Assembly: GCA_050014795.1 (NCBI GenBank)
Contig: JBEKCQ010000001.1
Coordinates: forward strand, 16,436 to 80,435
Source: JALHUF01 sp050014795
Lineage (GTDB): Bacteria > Acidobacteriota > Terriglobia > UBA7540
Length of the DNA: 64,000 nucleotides
Reading direction: 5' to 3'
Within the stretch, counting starts at the first letter, position 1. Every line of letters begins with the position of its first letter. Shown here in pieces: positions 18,187 through 27,004 of the stretch. Below the pieces are notes generated by a model, which searched no databases, was not told the origin of the DNA, and was given only the letters and a program-made list of their open reading frames with translations. The position numbers and the translations under genes are program-made.

Positions 18187-19440
18187 CTATTCGTAGCGCA
18201 GGGCCTCCACGGGATTCAGATGCGAAGCGCGCACGGCGGGGACCACCCCGCTGATCAGGCCCACCAGCACCAGAATGCCGGTAGAAACCAGCAGGGTCGA
18301 GGCGGAGATATACAGATGAATGTCCCCTTTGCCGGCCAGCTCTTCGTCAAACGCCCCGTAAAGAGGCAAAGTACCGATCGCGGCCGAGAGCAGATAGGCA
18401 AGCCCGATCCCGACTATCCCGCCCAGGAGAGTCAGCGCCAGGGCTTCCGAAATGAATTGCGCCCGGATGTGCCAGCGCCGGGCGCCCAGCGCGCGCCGCA
18501 AGCCGATTTCGCGAATGCGTTCGTCCACCGAAACCAGCATGATATTCATGACGCCCACCCCGCCGATGCCCAGGGTCAGGGCGCCGATAAACGTCAGCAG
18601 GACCTGAAGCCCGATGGTGATGCCGTCAATGATGGGACGAAACTGTTCTCGGCCAAACATAATGATGGCGCGCTCGTCAGTGGGTGAGAAGCGCTGGCGC
18701 TTGGCAATGGTCGCCCGCACTTGCTGCATCGCCAGCTTTTCAAGGGGCGGGGCAACTGACTCAAATACGATCACGGCGGCGTAGCGCGTGTTCCACAGGT
18801 CGCCGGCGCTGGAATACGGGATCCAGGCCGACTCGTCGTCACTGGTGAAATAGTTGCTGTCCTGGAGCTTGATGTCCATCGTCCCGATGACGGTGAACCG
18901 GACCCCGGAAATGCGTACCGTCTCACCGATGGCCGGCTGGCCGCTAAACAGTTTCTGGCGCAGGCGGGCCCCCAGAAAGACCACGCGGCGGCGCTCCAGC
19001 ATATCCTCGGGGCTGATCCAGCGGCCCACGCTCGGCACCTCGTTGCGCATCTCCCCGTATTCGGGACAAACGCCCCGGATGGCGGTGTTGGCCATCCGCT
19101 CGCCATAAGAAATGGGCAGCCAGTTCACCGTCTCCAGGCAGACGGTTTTCACCAGCGTGGCCTCTTGCCGGATCATCTCCACGTCTTCCTTCTCAAACCG
19201 CACCTGCTTGCCCGCACGCTGCCCGCCGGCCTGCTCGCTGGTTTGCGCCGGCCAGGCGATCACCGCGCCTTTGCCGAACGCGTCAAAGGCGGCCGCAATC
19301 ACCGAACGAAAGCTGCTGCCATAGGCAATCAGCAGGGCCACGGCGGCAATGCCCCACACAATCCCCAGCATCGTGAGGAAACTCCGCAGTGGTTGGCGCC
19401 GCAAGGCGTTCCAGGCCTGAATTAGGGTCTCACGTAGCAT
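18187..19440 (-). CDS. MacB/FtsX-type ABC transporter permease
   Basis: A 417-residue membrane protein: one N-terminal TM helix (FLTMLGIVWGIAAVALLIAYG), a large periplasmic MacB_PCD domain (about residues 45-265), then three C-terminal TM helices with the FtsX fold (LGIGGVGVMNIMLVSVDERIREIGLRRALGA). It has no ATPase domain, unlike full MacB. These proteins act as mechanotransmission exporters of lipids, peptides or toxins. Its closest neighbour upstream is a second permease of the same type, and together they could form a heterodimer. Confidence 0.9.
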   Translation of the reverse strand: MLRETLIQAWNALRRQPLRSFLTMLGIVWGIAAVALLIAYGSSFRSVIAAAFDAFGKGAVIAWPAQTSEQAGGQRAGKQVRFEKEDVEMIRQEATLVKTVCLETVNWLPISYGERMANTAIRGVCPEYGEMRNEVPSVGRWISPEDMLERRRVVFLGARLRQKLFSGQPAIGETVRISGVRFTVIGTMDIKLQDSNYFTSDDESAWIPYSSAGDLWNTRYAAVIVFESVAPPLEKLAMQQVRATIAKRQRFSPTDERAIIMFGREQFRPIIDGITIGLQVLLTFIGALTLGIGGVGVMNIMLVSVDERIREIGLRRALGARRWHIRAQFISEALALTLLGGIVGIGLAYLLSAAIGTLPLYGAFDEELAGKGDIHLYISASTLLVSTGILVLVGLISGVVPAVRASHLNPVEALRYE

Positions 19441-19526
19441 GACTGCTTGTCCGTTGTCCGTGGTCCGTTGTCCGTTGCTCGCGGCGAGGAAAAGCCACTG
19501 ACAACGGACTAGGGACTACTGACGTC
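19441..19526. repeat. Intergenic word-repeat hairpin, GTCCGTT type
   Basis: The gap between the two permease genes consists of near-tandem 7-8-mers (GTCCGTTG, GTCCGTGG, GTCCGTTG) followed some 30 nt later by their complement (CAACGGAC, AGGGACTA). It can fold as a degenerate hairpin. The same layout with other words recurs at 20796, 47640, 48505 and, tandem part only, 50443. Confidence 0.6.
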
Positions 19527-20789
19527 TTACCCACCCGGTTCATACCGCAGCGCCTCAATCGGATCCACCGTGGCCGCGCGCCGCGCGGGGTAGACCGCCG
19601 CAAGCACCGCCACCGTCCCCAGCAGGGCGAAAGACAGGATCGCGACCTTCCAGGTCGGTAGCAGGCCAGCGAAGAACTGGGGCATGGGCAGCAGGTTCAC
19701 CAGGGCACACAGGCCGTAGGCGATTCCCAGTCCTGCCCCACCACTCAAGAAGACAACGATCATACTTTCAACGAAGAACTGGCCGAGGATAGCGCGCGCG
19801 CTGGCGCCCACGGCCTTGCGCACGCCGATTTCGCGCGTACGTTCGCGCACCGCGACAAGCATCACGTTCATCACGCCAATGCCACCCAACAACAGTGTTG
19901 TCAGCCCCACCGCGCCCAGGAAATACTTGAGGCCGTCAATCATGGCCTGAAACGACTTCACGTTCTCGACGGTGTCCCAGATAGGGGCCGCCTCCTTGTC
20001 CTGTGGGTCAAAGTTGTGGATGCGGCCCAAGGCCCGCCGCACTTGCCGCTTGCACTCTTCGTGCAGCTCGTAGGATTTGGGGGCTACCAGCAAACGATCG
20101 ATGTCCCGGGGGGTTGAGGGGGGCTTATTGGGGAAATCACGCATGATAGCGCTGAAGGGGATGAACACCTTATCCACGTCCCACCCGTCGTAGCAACTGT
20201 TCTGGTCCTTGCTCTCCATCACCCCGATGACGGTGTACGGGAGGTCGTTGATGCGAATGATCTCCCCCAAAGCGGGACGCGTGGCAAAGAGCTGCTTCTT
20301 GATGTTACTGCCCAGAAAGGCGACACGCCGCCCATGCTCTTGGTCGTCCCAGTTATAGAACCGGCCCTCACCGACGTGGATCGACCGAACCTCGGCAAAT
20401 GGCGGCAGCGAGCCGACCACGGCCGGTGAGGCGTTGTTATAAAGGCTGACCACCTTCAAACCCCCGCCGTGGCCCGACTCCGGCAGCACGTAGCGACACG
20501 CGGTGGCTTCCTGCTGCACGTCCAGATGATCTGTGTCGAGCCAGCGCAGGTCCCGGCCAGCCCGCAAACCGCCGGCCTGCATGCTGGTGCGCCCGCTGAA
20601 GACAATCATTAGGTCTTTGGCAAAGGTCTCCTGCTGCTTCTTCCAGCCCACGCTGAAACCTTCGCCTGCCGCCACCATCAGCGTGATGGAGACAATCCCC
20701 CAGGCAATCCCGAACATGGTGAGGAAGGTGCGCAGCTTGTTCGTCCACAGCGTGCGCAGCGTGTCTCCGAGAAGGTCGCGAAACACCAT
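19527..20789 (-). CDS. MacB/FtsX-type ABC transporter permease
   Basis: A 420-residue permease with the same layout as its downstream neighbour: N-terminal TM (FLTMFGIAWGIVSITLMVAAG), a periplasmic MacB_PCD domain, and three C-terminal TMs (GGIGVMNVMLVAVRERTREIGVRKAVGA). ATG 20789 is preferred to a TTG two codons upstream. It sits between the membrane-fusion protein gene and the second permease. The usual ATP-binding subunit (MacB NBD or LolD-like) is not encoded in this cluster and must come from elsewhere. Confidence 0.9.
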   Translation of the reverse strand: MVFRDLLGDTLRTLWTNKLRTFLTMFGIAWGIVSITLMVAAGEGFSVGWKKQQETFAKDLMIVFSGRTSMQAGGLRAGRDLRWLDTDHLDVQQEATACRYVLPESGHGGGLKVVSLYNNASPAVVGSLPPFAEVRSIHVGEGRFYNWDDQEHGRRVAFLGSNIKKQLFATRPALGEIIRINDLPYTVIGVMESKDQNSCYDGWDVDKVFIPFSAIMRDFPNKPPSTPRDIDRLLVAPKSYELHEECKRQVRRALGRIHNFDPQDKEAAPIWDTVENVKSFQAMIDGLKYFLGAVGLTTLLLGGIGVMNVMLVAVRERTREIGVRKAVGASARAILGQFFVESMIVVFLSGGAGLGIAYGLCALVNLLPMPQFFAGLLPTWKVAILSFALLGTVAVLAAVYPARRAATVDPIEALRYEPGG

Positions 20790-20795
20790 GGCCAA

Positions 20796-20849
20796 AACTC
20801 AAGTGACCGGTGACGAGTGACAAGTGACGAACTTGGGGCTCGTCACTCG
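20796..20849. repeat. Intergenic word-repeat hairpin, GTGACGA type
   Basis: Tandem words GTGACGAGTGACAAGTGACGA are followed after a short loop by the complement CTCGTCACTCGTCACT, giving a strong palindrome that fills the gap between the fusion-protein gene and the first permease gene. Confidence 0.65.
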
Positions 20850-22055
20850 TCACTGCAATATGACCTGATCTCCTTCTTTCACTCCTTCGATCAATTCCGT
20901 CTTGACGCCGTTGGAGATGCCGAGCTTGGCGCTGACCTTGCGCCGGCCCTTGTCCGCCTTGGGGTCCGGGATTTCCAGGGAGGCCTTGCGGTCTTTGTCG
21001 TAGATGACGGCGGCCTCGGGGATGAGCAGTACGCCCTTCTTTTCCTCGAGGATGATTTCGGCGTTGGCGCTCATGTTGGCCTTGAGTTCCCCACTGGGGT
21101 TGTGGATGGAAACGCGAACCTCGAAGGTGGTGACGTTGTCCTTTTCCACTCCCAAGGGCGAGATCTTCGTCACCTTGCCCTCGAATTTCTTGTCCTTGAG
21201 CGACTCCACTACGATGCGGGCCGGCTGGCCCAGATATACCTTGCTGATGTCGGCCTCGTCCACCTTGCCCTTCACGTACACTTCGCTCACATCGCCCAGG
21301 GTCATCACCAGCGTGGCTTGGGAACCCAGCACCAGAATGGAACTGACCGCATCGCCGATTTCGACATTGCGGGAAAGCACCAAGCCGTCCATGGGGCTGA
21401 TGATGGTGGAGTTGCGCAGGTCTTCGTCCGCACGCTCCAGCGCCGCTTGCGTCTGCGCTACCTGGGCCTTGGCGCGGGCCACTTCGGCGCGCGTCACCGA
21501 AACGTTGCGCAGTGCCACCATCTGCTTGTTAAGCGCCATCTGATAGGCTTTCTCCGAATCTTCCAGCAGTGCCTGGGCGATCAGGCCGTCACTGTGCAGC
21601 CTCTGGGCGCGATCCATGCCGGATTTAAGGAACGGCAGGTCGGGGCCCTCGGCTTCGACGCGGTTGCGTTCGTAAGTCGCCTGACCGGCTTCCTGAGCAG
21701 CCTGCGCGGCCAACAGCGTGGCACGCGCCTCACGCACGCGGGCCTGCAACTCTTCCTTATCCAGTTCGACCAGCACCTGGCCCTGCCGCACCCGGTCGCC
21801 ATAGTCTACGAAGAGTTGTTTGACGATGCCGCTGGCCTTGGATTTGACCTCCACTTTCGCCAGAGGCTCGATCTTGCCCGTGGCCACCACGGAACGAGCC
21901 AAGTCACCTTTCTCGACCTTGGCGAGCTTGGACGGGTCAATCTGACCATTGGAACGCAGAAGGGTCGTGCTTCCCAGGATGCCGACTACCACGACGAGCC
22001 CTACGGCGCCCACGATAATCCAGCGCCGGCGTTTGCTCTTATGATTGTTCGCCAT
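20850..22055 (-). CDS. HlyD/MacA-type periplasmic membrane-fusion protein
   Basis: A 401-residue adaptor: short basic N-terminus, one TM anchor (WIIVGAVGLVVVVGILG), a biotinyl-lipoyl half-motif (VVATGKIEPLAKVEVKSKASGIVKQL split around a coiled-coil), a long alpha-helical hairpin rich in Ala/Gln/Glu (about residues 95-190), a second lipoyl half (GLVLSRNVEIGDAV) and beta-barrel domains. It links an inner-membrane permease to an outer-membrane channel in tripartite export. ATG 22055 is chosen; a GTG ten codons upstream is possible. It is the first gene of a likely operon with the two FtsX-type permeases. Confidence 0.9.
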   Translation of the reverse strand: MANNHKSKRRRWIIVGAVGLVVVVGILGSTTLLRSNGQIDPSKLAKVEKGDLARSVVATGKIEPLAKVEVKSKASGIVKQLFVDYGDRVRQGQVLVELDKEELQARVREARATLLAAQAAQEAGQATYERNRVEAEGPDLPFLKSGMDRAQRLHSDGLIAQALLEDSEKAYQMALNKQMVALRNVSVTRAEVARAKAQVAQTQAALERADEDLRNSTIISPMDGLVLSRNVEIGDAVSSILVLGSQATLVMTLGDVSEVYVKGKVDEADISKVYLGQPARIVVESLKDKKFEGKVTKISPLGVEKDNVTTFEVRVSIHNPSGELKANMSANAEIILEEKKGVLLIPEAAVIYDKDRKASLEIPDPKADKGRRKVSAKLGISNGVKTELIEGVKEGDQVILQ

Positions 22056-22387
22056 CTTCCACCACCTCGCGCCCGGTTTAGACACCGGGGCCTATATCCC
22101 CAATTACGCGCCTGCCGCACCAAATGTTCCCCGCAATTGGGCCTGCCAAGCTCGGCATTCTTCCGGGGCCTCGGGCCGCGAGTGTATACTTTCCCCGAAC
22201 GGTCTCTGGAGGTTGGACGAAGCAGAGCGAATAAGGTTAGGTGATTCTGCAGGCTAGCGACGCCAACCGCGCGCCGTGGCTGCCCGCACAGGCCCGGGGG
22301 GCCGGCGTAATTGAGCCCTGTGCGACAGCCCTGGGAAAACGGGTGGCCCAATCGACAATCATCCATCGCTCGTCGGAGGCGCAAGCT
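22056..22387. other. Divergent intergenic region without a supported gene
   Basis: Between the fusion-protein gene and the DUF1537 gene. I see short palindromes and a GTATACT motif at about 22183-22195 but no frame with a convincing start, and no recognisable structured RNA. Confidence 0.5.
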
Positions 22388-22393
22388 TATAAT
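22388..22393 (+). promoter_or_regulatory. Consensus -10 box just before the DUF1537 gene
   Basis: TATAAT ends only six nt before the GTG at 22400, so transcription would start at or within a base or two of the start codon. There is no ribosome binding site, consistent with a leaderless message. No good -35 box is visible. Confidence 0.5.
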
Positions 22394-22399
22394 GGCGGC

Positions 22400-23620
22400 G
22401 TGCGCTACGGCATCATCGCTGACGACTTGGCGGGAAGCTGTGACGTCGCCGGTCGGTTGACCCTCCTGGGCTATCGTCCCATCGTATATGTCTCCCCCGT
22501 CAGCGGGAACAGAAGCCTCTCCTCCTTGCCCCAAGGAGCCGTGGTCATCATCAATACGCGCAGCCGCGATGGTTCGCTCCGCGAGGCGGTGGCCCGCGCC
22601 CAGGTCGCTGCCCGACTCTTGGAGCGAAGCGGCGCGCCGGTGATTTACCAGAAGATGGACTCAACGCTGCGCGGTCATTGGGCCGAGGAGATGAAGAGCA
22701 TCGCCCGAGTAATCCACCCAGAGCACGTCTTCATGTGCCCGGCGTTCCCGGCTCAGGGGCGTTTCGTGCGCGACGGACATCTGCGCGTCTTGCCCGGCCC
22801 GTACCTTGACTTCGGTGCCTTCATGGAAGTCCGTGAGGGCCTTAGCTTGCGTGCCAGGACACAGCGGCGATGCGGCTGGGAGGCACTGGAGATTCCCCGC
22901 TGTGTGCTTCGGCGCGGGCCGAGAGCGATCCGCGCCGAAGTGCTCGCCGGCACGGGAACCGACTGCGTTGTCTTTGATGCGGCGCGCGACGCCGACTTGC
23001 AGGCCATGGGCCGCGCGTTTCGCAAGTCGACTGCACGTCTGCTTTGGGTGGGTTCGGCAGGCTTGGTGCCCTATGTGATTCCGCCACTGTTCAGACCGGA
23101 ATCCGCCGCATGTCCACGACGACGCGCTCCCTGGCTGTTCATACAGGGAAGCCAGCGGGCTCTCAGCCGGAATCAATTTCTCCTGTTCGCACAGGCGCGA
23201 GGGGTCGATGCTATCGAGTTCTCACCTATTCGTGGCAGCAAGGAAAAGGAGGACTGGTGCGCGAGAGTGATCGCCGCGCTCGGCATGGGGCGAGACGTGG
23301 CGGTCTTGGCTCCCGAGGAGTTTGATGTCAGGGTGCGCACTGCTTTCCCGCGCTTCCTGAATTCGCTCCTTCGCGCTGTTTTGCGCCACGCGGAATTGGG
23401 TGGCGTTTTCGTCTCCGGCGGGAGGACTGCCGAAGCCGTTTGTGATAGCCTGCGAGTGAAGGCGCTGCGCGTCATCGAAGAAGTACGGCCCGGCATAGCG
23501 GCCAGCTTGGCCTTGGACGGGCGATGTCCGGGTCTCTGTTTAGTGACCAAAGCGGGCGGCTTCGGCAGCCCGCAAGAAGTCCGCGAAATCCTGGAGGAGT
23601 ACGTCCGTGCGCGCTCGTGA
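22400..23620 (+). CDS. DUF1537 four-carbon acid-sugar kinase (DtnK/OtnK-like)
   Basis: About 406 residues from GTG 22400. The family signature is clear: YGIIADDLAGSCDVAGRL at the N-terminus, the YQKMDSTLRGHW segment that binds the sugar acid, and a C-terminal nucleotide site (FVSGGRTAEAV, then KAGGFGSPQ). Characterised members phosphorylate D-threonate, D-erythronate or related acids at the 4-hydroxyl. The next gene, PdxA-type, overlaps by 14 nt; in known pathways this pair converts the acid via the 4-phosphate to dihydroxyacetone phosphate and CO2. GTG 22400 is chosen because the conserved fold begins at once there and a TATAAT lies directly upstream; a longer frame exists but its first 53 residues show no family similarity. 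Confidence 0.85.
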   Translation: MRYGIIADDLAGSCDVAGRLTLLGYRPIVYVSPVSGNRSLSSLPQGAVVIINTRSRDGSLREAVARAQVAARLLERSGAPVIYQKMDSTLRGHWAEEMKSIARVIHPEHVFMCPAFPAQGRFVRDGHLRVLPGPYLDFGAFMEVREGLSLRARTQRRCGWEALEIPRCVLRRGPRAIRAEVLAGTGTDCVVFDAARDADLQAMGRAFRKSTARLLWVGSAGLVPYVIPPLFRPESAACPRRRAPWLFIQGSQRALSRNQFLLFAQARGVDAIEFSPIRGSKEKEDWCARVIAALGMGRDVAVLAPEEFDVRVRTAFPRFLNSLLRAVLRHAELGGVFVSGGRTAEAVCDSLRVKALRVIEEVRPGIAASLALDGRCPGLCLVTKAGGFGSPQEVREILEEYVRARS

Positions 23621-24623
23621 AGTTCGCGGGAAGCCGAGAATCGGCATCACGCTGGGTGACCTGGCGGGGATCGGCCCGGAGGTGGCGCTGAAGGCCGTGC
23701 GCGACCCGAAGATTCTGGCCGAGGTGCGTCCGGTCCTGATCGGGCCGCGCGCGGTGGTCGAGCATTACGCCACACGCCTCAGACTCACTAAGCGCCTGTC
23801 GTTTGTCGCGGATCTTCCCGAGATTGTGAGCAGCACGCGGATTCACGTCCTCGACACCGGTCACTTCACCCTCCCGGCGATACCGTTTGGTGAGGTGCAT
23901 CGCGAGTGTGGCCGCGCGGCTCTGGAAGCAATCCGCCGGGGTGTGGCGCTGGCCCGCGCAGGGCGCCTGGACGCGCTGGTCACCGGGCCGATTCACAAGA
24001 AGTCTGCGCAACTGGCAGGCATGGTGGGCGCGGGCCATACGGAATTCATTGCGTACCTCTGCGCAGTGAAGGACGTGCGGCTGATGCTGGTGGGTCCGCA
24101 GTTGCGCGTGATCCACGTGAGCGCCCACGTCAGCCTACGCAAGGCCCTTGATCTCATCACGCGGGAGCGCATCGTGCGCACCATCGAACTGGGCGTGGAA
24201 GTGCTGAAGCGGCTGGGCATCGAACGGCCGCGCGTGGCCGTAGCGGGCGCCAACCCGCACGCGAGCGATGCCGGGCTGTTCGGGCGCGAGGAGGAGTTGG
24301 AGATCGCCCCCGCAGTCGCCACCGCCGCGCGCCGCGGATACAACGTGCAAGGTCCGCTGCCTCCCGACACGGTGTTCTACCGCGCCGCCCAAGGCGAGTT
24401 CGACCTGGTCGTGGCCATGTATCACGATCAGGGACACATCGCCGCCAAGACGCTTGGCTTCGCGGATGCCGTCAACGTCACCGCCGGCTTACCGATTATC
24501 CGCACCTCTGTGGACCACGGGACCGCCTTCGATCTGGTCGGCCGGAACAAAGCCGATCCTCGCAACATGAAGCACGCCATTCTGCTGGCGGGCCGACTGG
24601 CCCGCCGCCAGCGGGCCGCCTAG
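23607..24623 (+). CDS. PdxA-family 4-phospho-hydroxyacid dehydrogenase (PdxA2-like)
   Basis: A 338-residue NAD-dependent oxidative decarboxylase. Hallmarks are GITLGDLAGIGPEV, the substrate/metal histidines in GAGHTEFIAYL and AMYHDQGHIAAKTLGF, and the C-terminal GTAFDLVGRNKADPRNMKHAI. Classic PdxA oxidises 4-hydroxythreonine-4-phosphate for vitamin B6. The coupled DUF1537 kinase argues for the catabolic PdxA2 role on D-threonate- or D-erythronate-4-phosphate. GTG 23607 has GGAGGAG eight nt upstream and overlaps the kinase gene by 14 nt. Confidence 0.88.
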   Translation: MRAREVRGKPRIGITLGDLAGIGPEVALKAVRDPKILAEVRPVLIGPRAVVEHYATRLRLTKRLSFVADLPEIVSSTRIHVLDTGHFTLPAIPFGEVHRECGRAALEAIRRGVALARAGRLDALVTGPIHKKSAQLAGMVGAGHTEFIAYLCAVKDVRLMLVGPQLRVIHVSAHVSLRKALDLITRERIVRTIELGVEVLKRLGIERPRVAVAGANPHASDAGLFGREEELEIAPAVATAARRGYNVQGPLPPDTVFYRAAQGEFDLVVAMYHDQGHIAAKTLGFADAVNVTAGLPIIRTSVDHGTAFDLVGRNKADPRNMKHAILLAGRLARRQRAA

Positions 24624-24850
24624 CCGAGCTTGCTTTCTCTTCCGCTCAAGATTGCCTTCCACTCTGCCGAAACCTAAGAGGGAGCTTCGTAGGTCGACCT
24701 TCTCCGCCAGGTGGGGCTGGGCGTGTTTGGCCTCACCGGCGGAGAGGGTGTGCGCACCGGCGAGCGCGGGCAACTTGCACTCGTGCGACGCGCGAGCGCC
24801 ATGACAGCAATTTCTGGAACAGACGCCTCCCTGCAGGTAGAGCGACGACG

Positions 24851-27004
24851 ATGGCTGACAGTCATGTTCCATCCAAGCCGGTGGCAATTCCGAAGGGGAT
24901 AATCCTTCCCCCCACCCTGGACCAGCAGGAGGCAGCAATTGAGGCTGGACTCCAGGCGTGGAGCAGCCAACTTCGTCTTTTCATCGAGGTCAATGCCGCG
25001 CTGGCAGGGGCGCTCGACCCGGAGGAGGTCCATGAGAAAATCCTGTCCCGGCTGAGGGAATCCACGCGGCTGGCGCACGCGTGCATCTACCGGCTGCTTC
25101 CCGAAGAGCGCGTGCTCCGTTGCGTTGCGGAGAGTGGCTACGTAATCCCGGAAGCACTTCGCACCCTTTCCCTGGATGGACCGGGGGTGGTGGCTTACGC
25201 CGCGCGAACAGCGGAGGCCCTCTATGTGCCCGATGTGACCAAGGACCCACGCTACTTGGGCGGTGACCCGGCTATCCGGTCCGAATATGCCGTCCCCCTC
25301 CGGATAGGCTCAAGTGTGCTGGGCGTCCTCGACATCGAGTCGGACCGGGTGGAGGGCATTCGCGCCGTGACCCGCAAGCTGGTGGAGCAAGTAGCCGCTC
25401 AGGTTCCCGCCGGTCTTCAGCGCAGTGACCTCTTCAAGAGACTCCAGGCCTCGGAGGAGCGCTTCCGCTCCATCTTTGAGCAGGGCCAAATCGGGGTAGA
25501 ACTCGCCGATCTGGAGGGGAGAGTCATCGCCGTAAACCCGGGGTATGAGCGGATTCTGGGACATGGGCCCGGAGAACTGCTCGGCGCACATTTCAGCCAG
25601 TTTGTCCACCCGGAGGACGTCCAGATCGCGCTGGGCAAGGCGCGGGACTTGCTGGAGGGGAAGCTCGACACCTTCCAGATCGAGGCCCGTGCTCTCCGCA
25701 AGTCCGGCGAGTCCGTCTGGTGCGCGGTGACGGTCTCGCTGATTCGCGATTCCTCTGGCCGCCCCCTGCACACCCTGACCATGCTCGAAGACGTCAGCGC
25801 GCGCAAGAAGGCCGAAGAGGAGCGCGCCCAGCTTCAGGAGCAGCTCCTCCACGCCCAGAAGATGAAAGCGATCGGCACGCTCGCGGGGGGGATGGCGCAC
25901 GACTTCAACAACCTGCTGGGAGTGATTCTGGGATACGCCTCGCTCATCCGCCGCCGGTTGCCGCCCGGGCATCCATTACGCGAACCCCTCGACATGATGG
26001 AAAAATCAGCGCGGCGCGGCGCTGAACTGACCGGTCAACTGCTGCAGTTTGCGCGGCAGGAAACCTTCCGGGTGGAGCGCCTAGACATTGGCGAAGTTGT
26101 GGCGCAGGTGCTGAGGATTGTGTCGGAAACCTTCGATCGCCGCATCCGCATTGAGACTCGCCTGGCGCCGGGATTGCCCTGCATCGGAGGGGATCCCGGC
26201 CAGCTTGAGCTGGCTCTCTTGAATCTCTGTATCAATGCCCGCGACGCGATGCCTGCCGGAGGCACGCTGACCATCGAGACGTCGGTCGTAATCTTCGGGG
26301 GTGAAGGCGCCCCGTGTCCCCCCCACTGCGTGCCCGGCGAGTATGTTCGCCTTGTGGTCGGAGACACGGGGGTGGGGATGGAACCGGAGCTACTGCACCG
26401 GATTTTCGAACCCTTCTTTACGACCAAGGAGCCCGGCAAGGGGTCGGGTCTGGGTCTGGCGACGGTCTATGGAATCGTCAGCAGTCACGGAGGCTGCATC
26501 CAGGCGACCAGCCAGATCGGCCGGGGATCAGAGTTCACGCTGCATCTGCCGGTGGTGCCTCGGCACGTCGAGCCTTCCGTGCAGGCGCCGCCAGCCCAGA
26601 CAGAGGTCAAAAACGGCGCGGTGCTGGTGGTGGATGATGAACCCTTCATGCTTGCCTTTGCCGAGGAAGCTTTGCAGGAGCTCGGCTACCAGGTTTTGAC
26701 CGCCGAGAGCGGAAAGCAAGCCTGCGAGATCTACACCCAGCGAACCGCGGAAATTGATTGCGTGCTTCTGGACATGGTGATGTCTGGTCTGAGCGGGCGC
26801 GAGACCCAGGAGGCGCTGCGCGCCATCAACCCCGGGGTGAAGGTCATTCTGGTCTCCGGCTACAGTGGCGGTGCAGAGGCTGACCGGGCCCGGGAGTCGG
26901 GGGCAGTTAGGTTTCTCCCCAAGCCGTACACCGTGGAAACCCTGGCGCAGGTACTGAAAAGCGTCCGCCGGGGGAACGGGGCGGATAAGGACGGTGCAGT
27001 GTGA
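24851..27004 (+). CDS. Soluble hybrid sensor histidine kinase (GAF-PAS-HisKA-HATPase-REC)
   Basis: A 717-residue cytoplasmic kinase without TM helices. A GAF domain (about residues 40-195) and a PAS domain (about 200-325) precede a short coiled coil. The phospho-acceptor is His350 in GGMAHDFNNLLG, the HWE/NtrB-like dimerisation type common in metagenomic hybrid kinases. The ATP lid shows N (NLCINARDAM), G1 (GDTGVGM), F (IFEPFFTTK) and G2 (GSGLGLATVYGIV) boxes. The C-terminal receiver has VVDDEP, phospho-acceptor Asp641 (LLDMVMSG) and Lys in LPKPY. The next gene starts inside its stop region (GTGA overlap). The signal is unknown. Confidence 0.93.
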   Translation: MADSHVPSKPVAIPKGIILPPTLDQQEAAIEAGLQAWSSQLRLFIEVNAALAGALDPEEVHEKILSRLRESTRLAHACIYRLLPEERVLRCVAESGYVIPEALRTLSLDGPGVVAYAARTAEALYVPDVTKDPRYLGGDPAIRSEYAVPLRIGSSVLGVLDIESDRVEGIRAVTRKLVEQVAAQVPAGLQRSDLFKRLQASEERFRSIFEQGQIGVELADLEGRVIAVNPGYERILGHGPGELLGAHFSQFVHPEDVQIALGKARDLLEGKLDTFQIEARALRKSGESVWCAVTVSLIRDSSGRPLHTLTMLEDVSARKKAEEERAQLQEQLLHAQKMKAIGTLAGGMAHDFNNLLGVILGYASLIRRRLPPGHPLREPLDMMEKSARRGAELTGQLLQFARQETFRVERLDIGEVVAQVLRIVSETFDRRIRIETRLAPGLPCIGGDPGQLELALLNLCINARDAMPAGGTLTIETSVVIFGGEGAPCPPHCVPGEYVRLVVGDTGVGMEPELLHRIFEPFFTTKEPGKGSGLGLATVYGIVSSHGGCIQATSQIGRGSEFTLHLPVVPRHVEPSVQAPPAQTEVKNGAVLVVDDEPFMLAFAEEALQELGYQVLTAESGKQACEIYTQRTAEIDCVLLDMVMSGLSGRETQEALRAINPGVKVILVSGYSGGAEADRARESGAVRFLPKPYTVETLAQVLKSVRRGNGADKDGAV

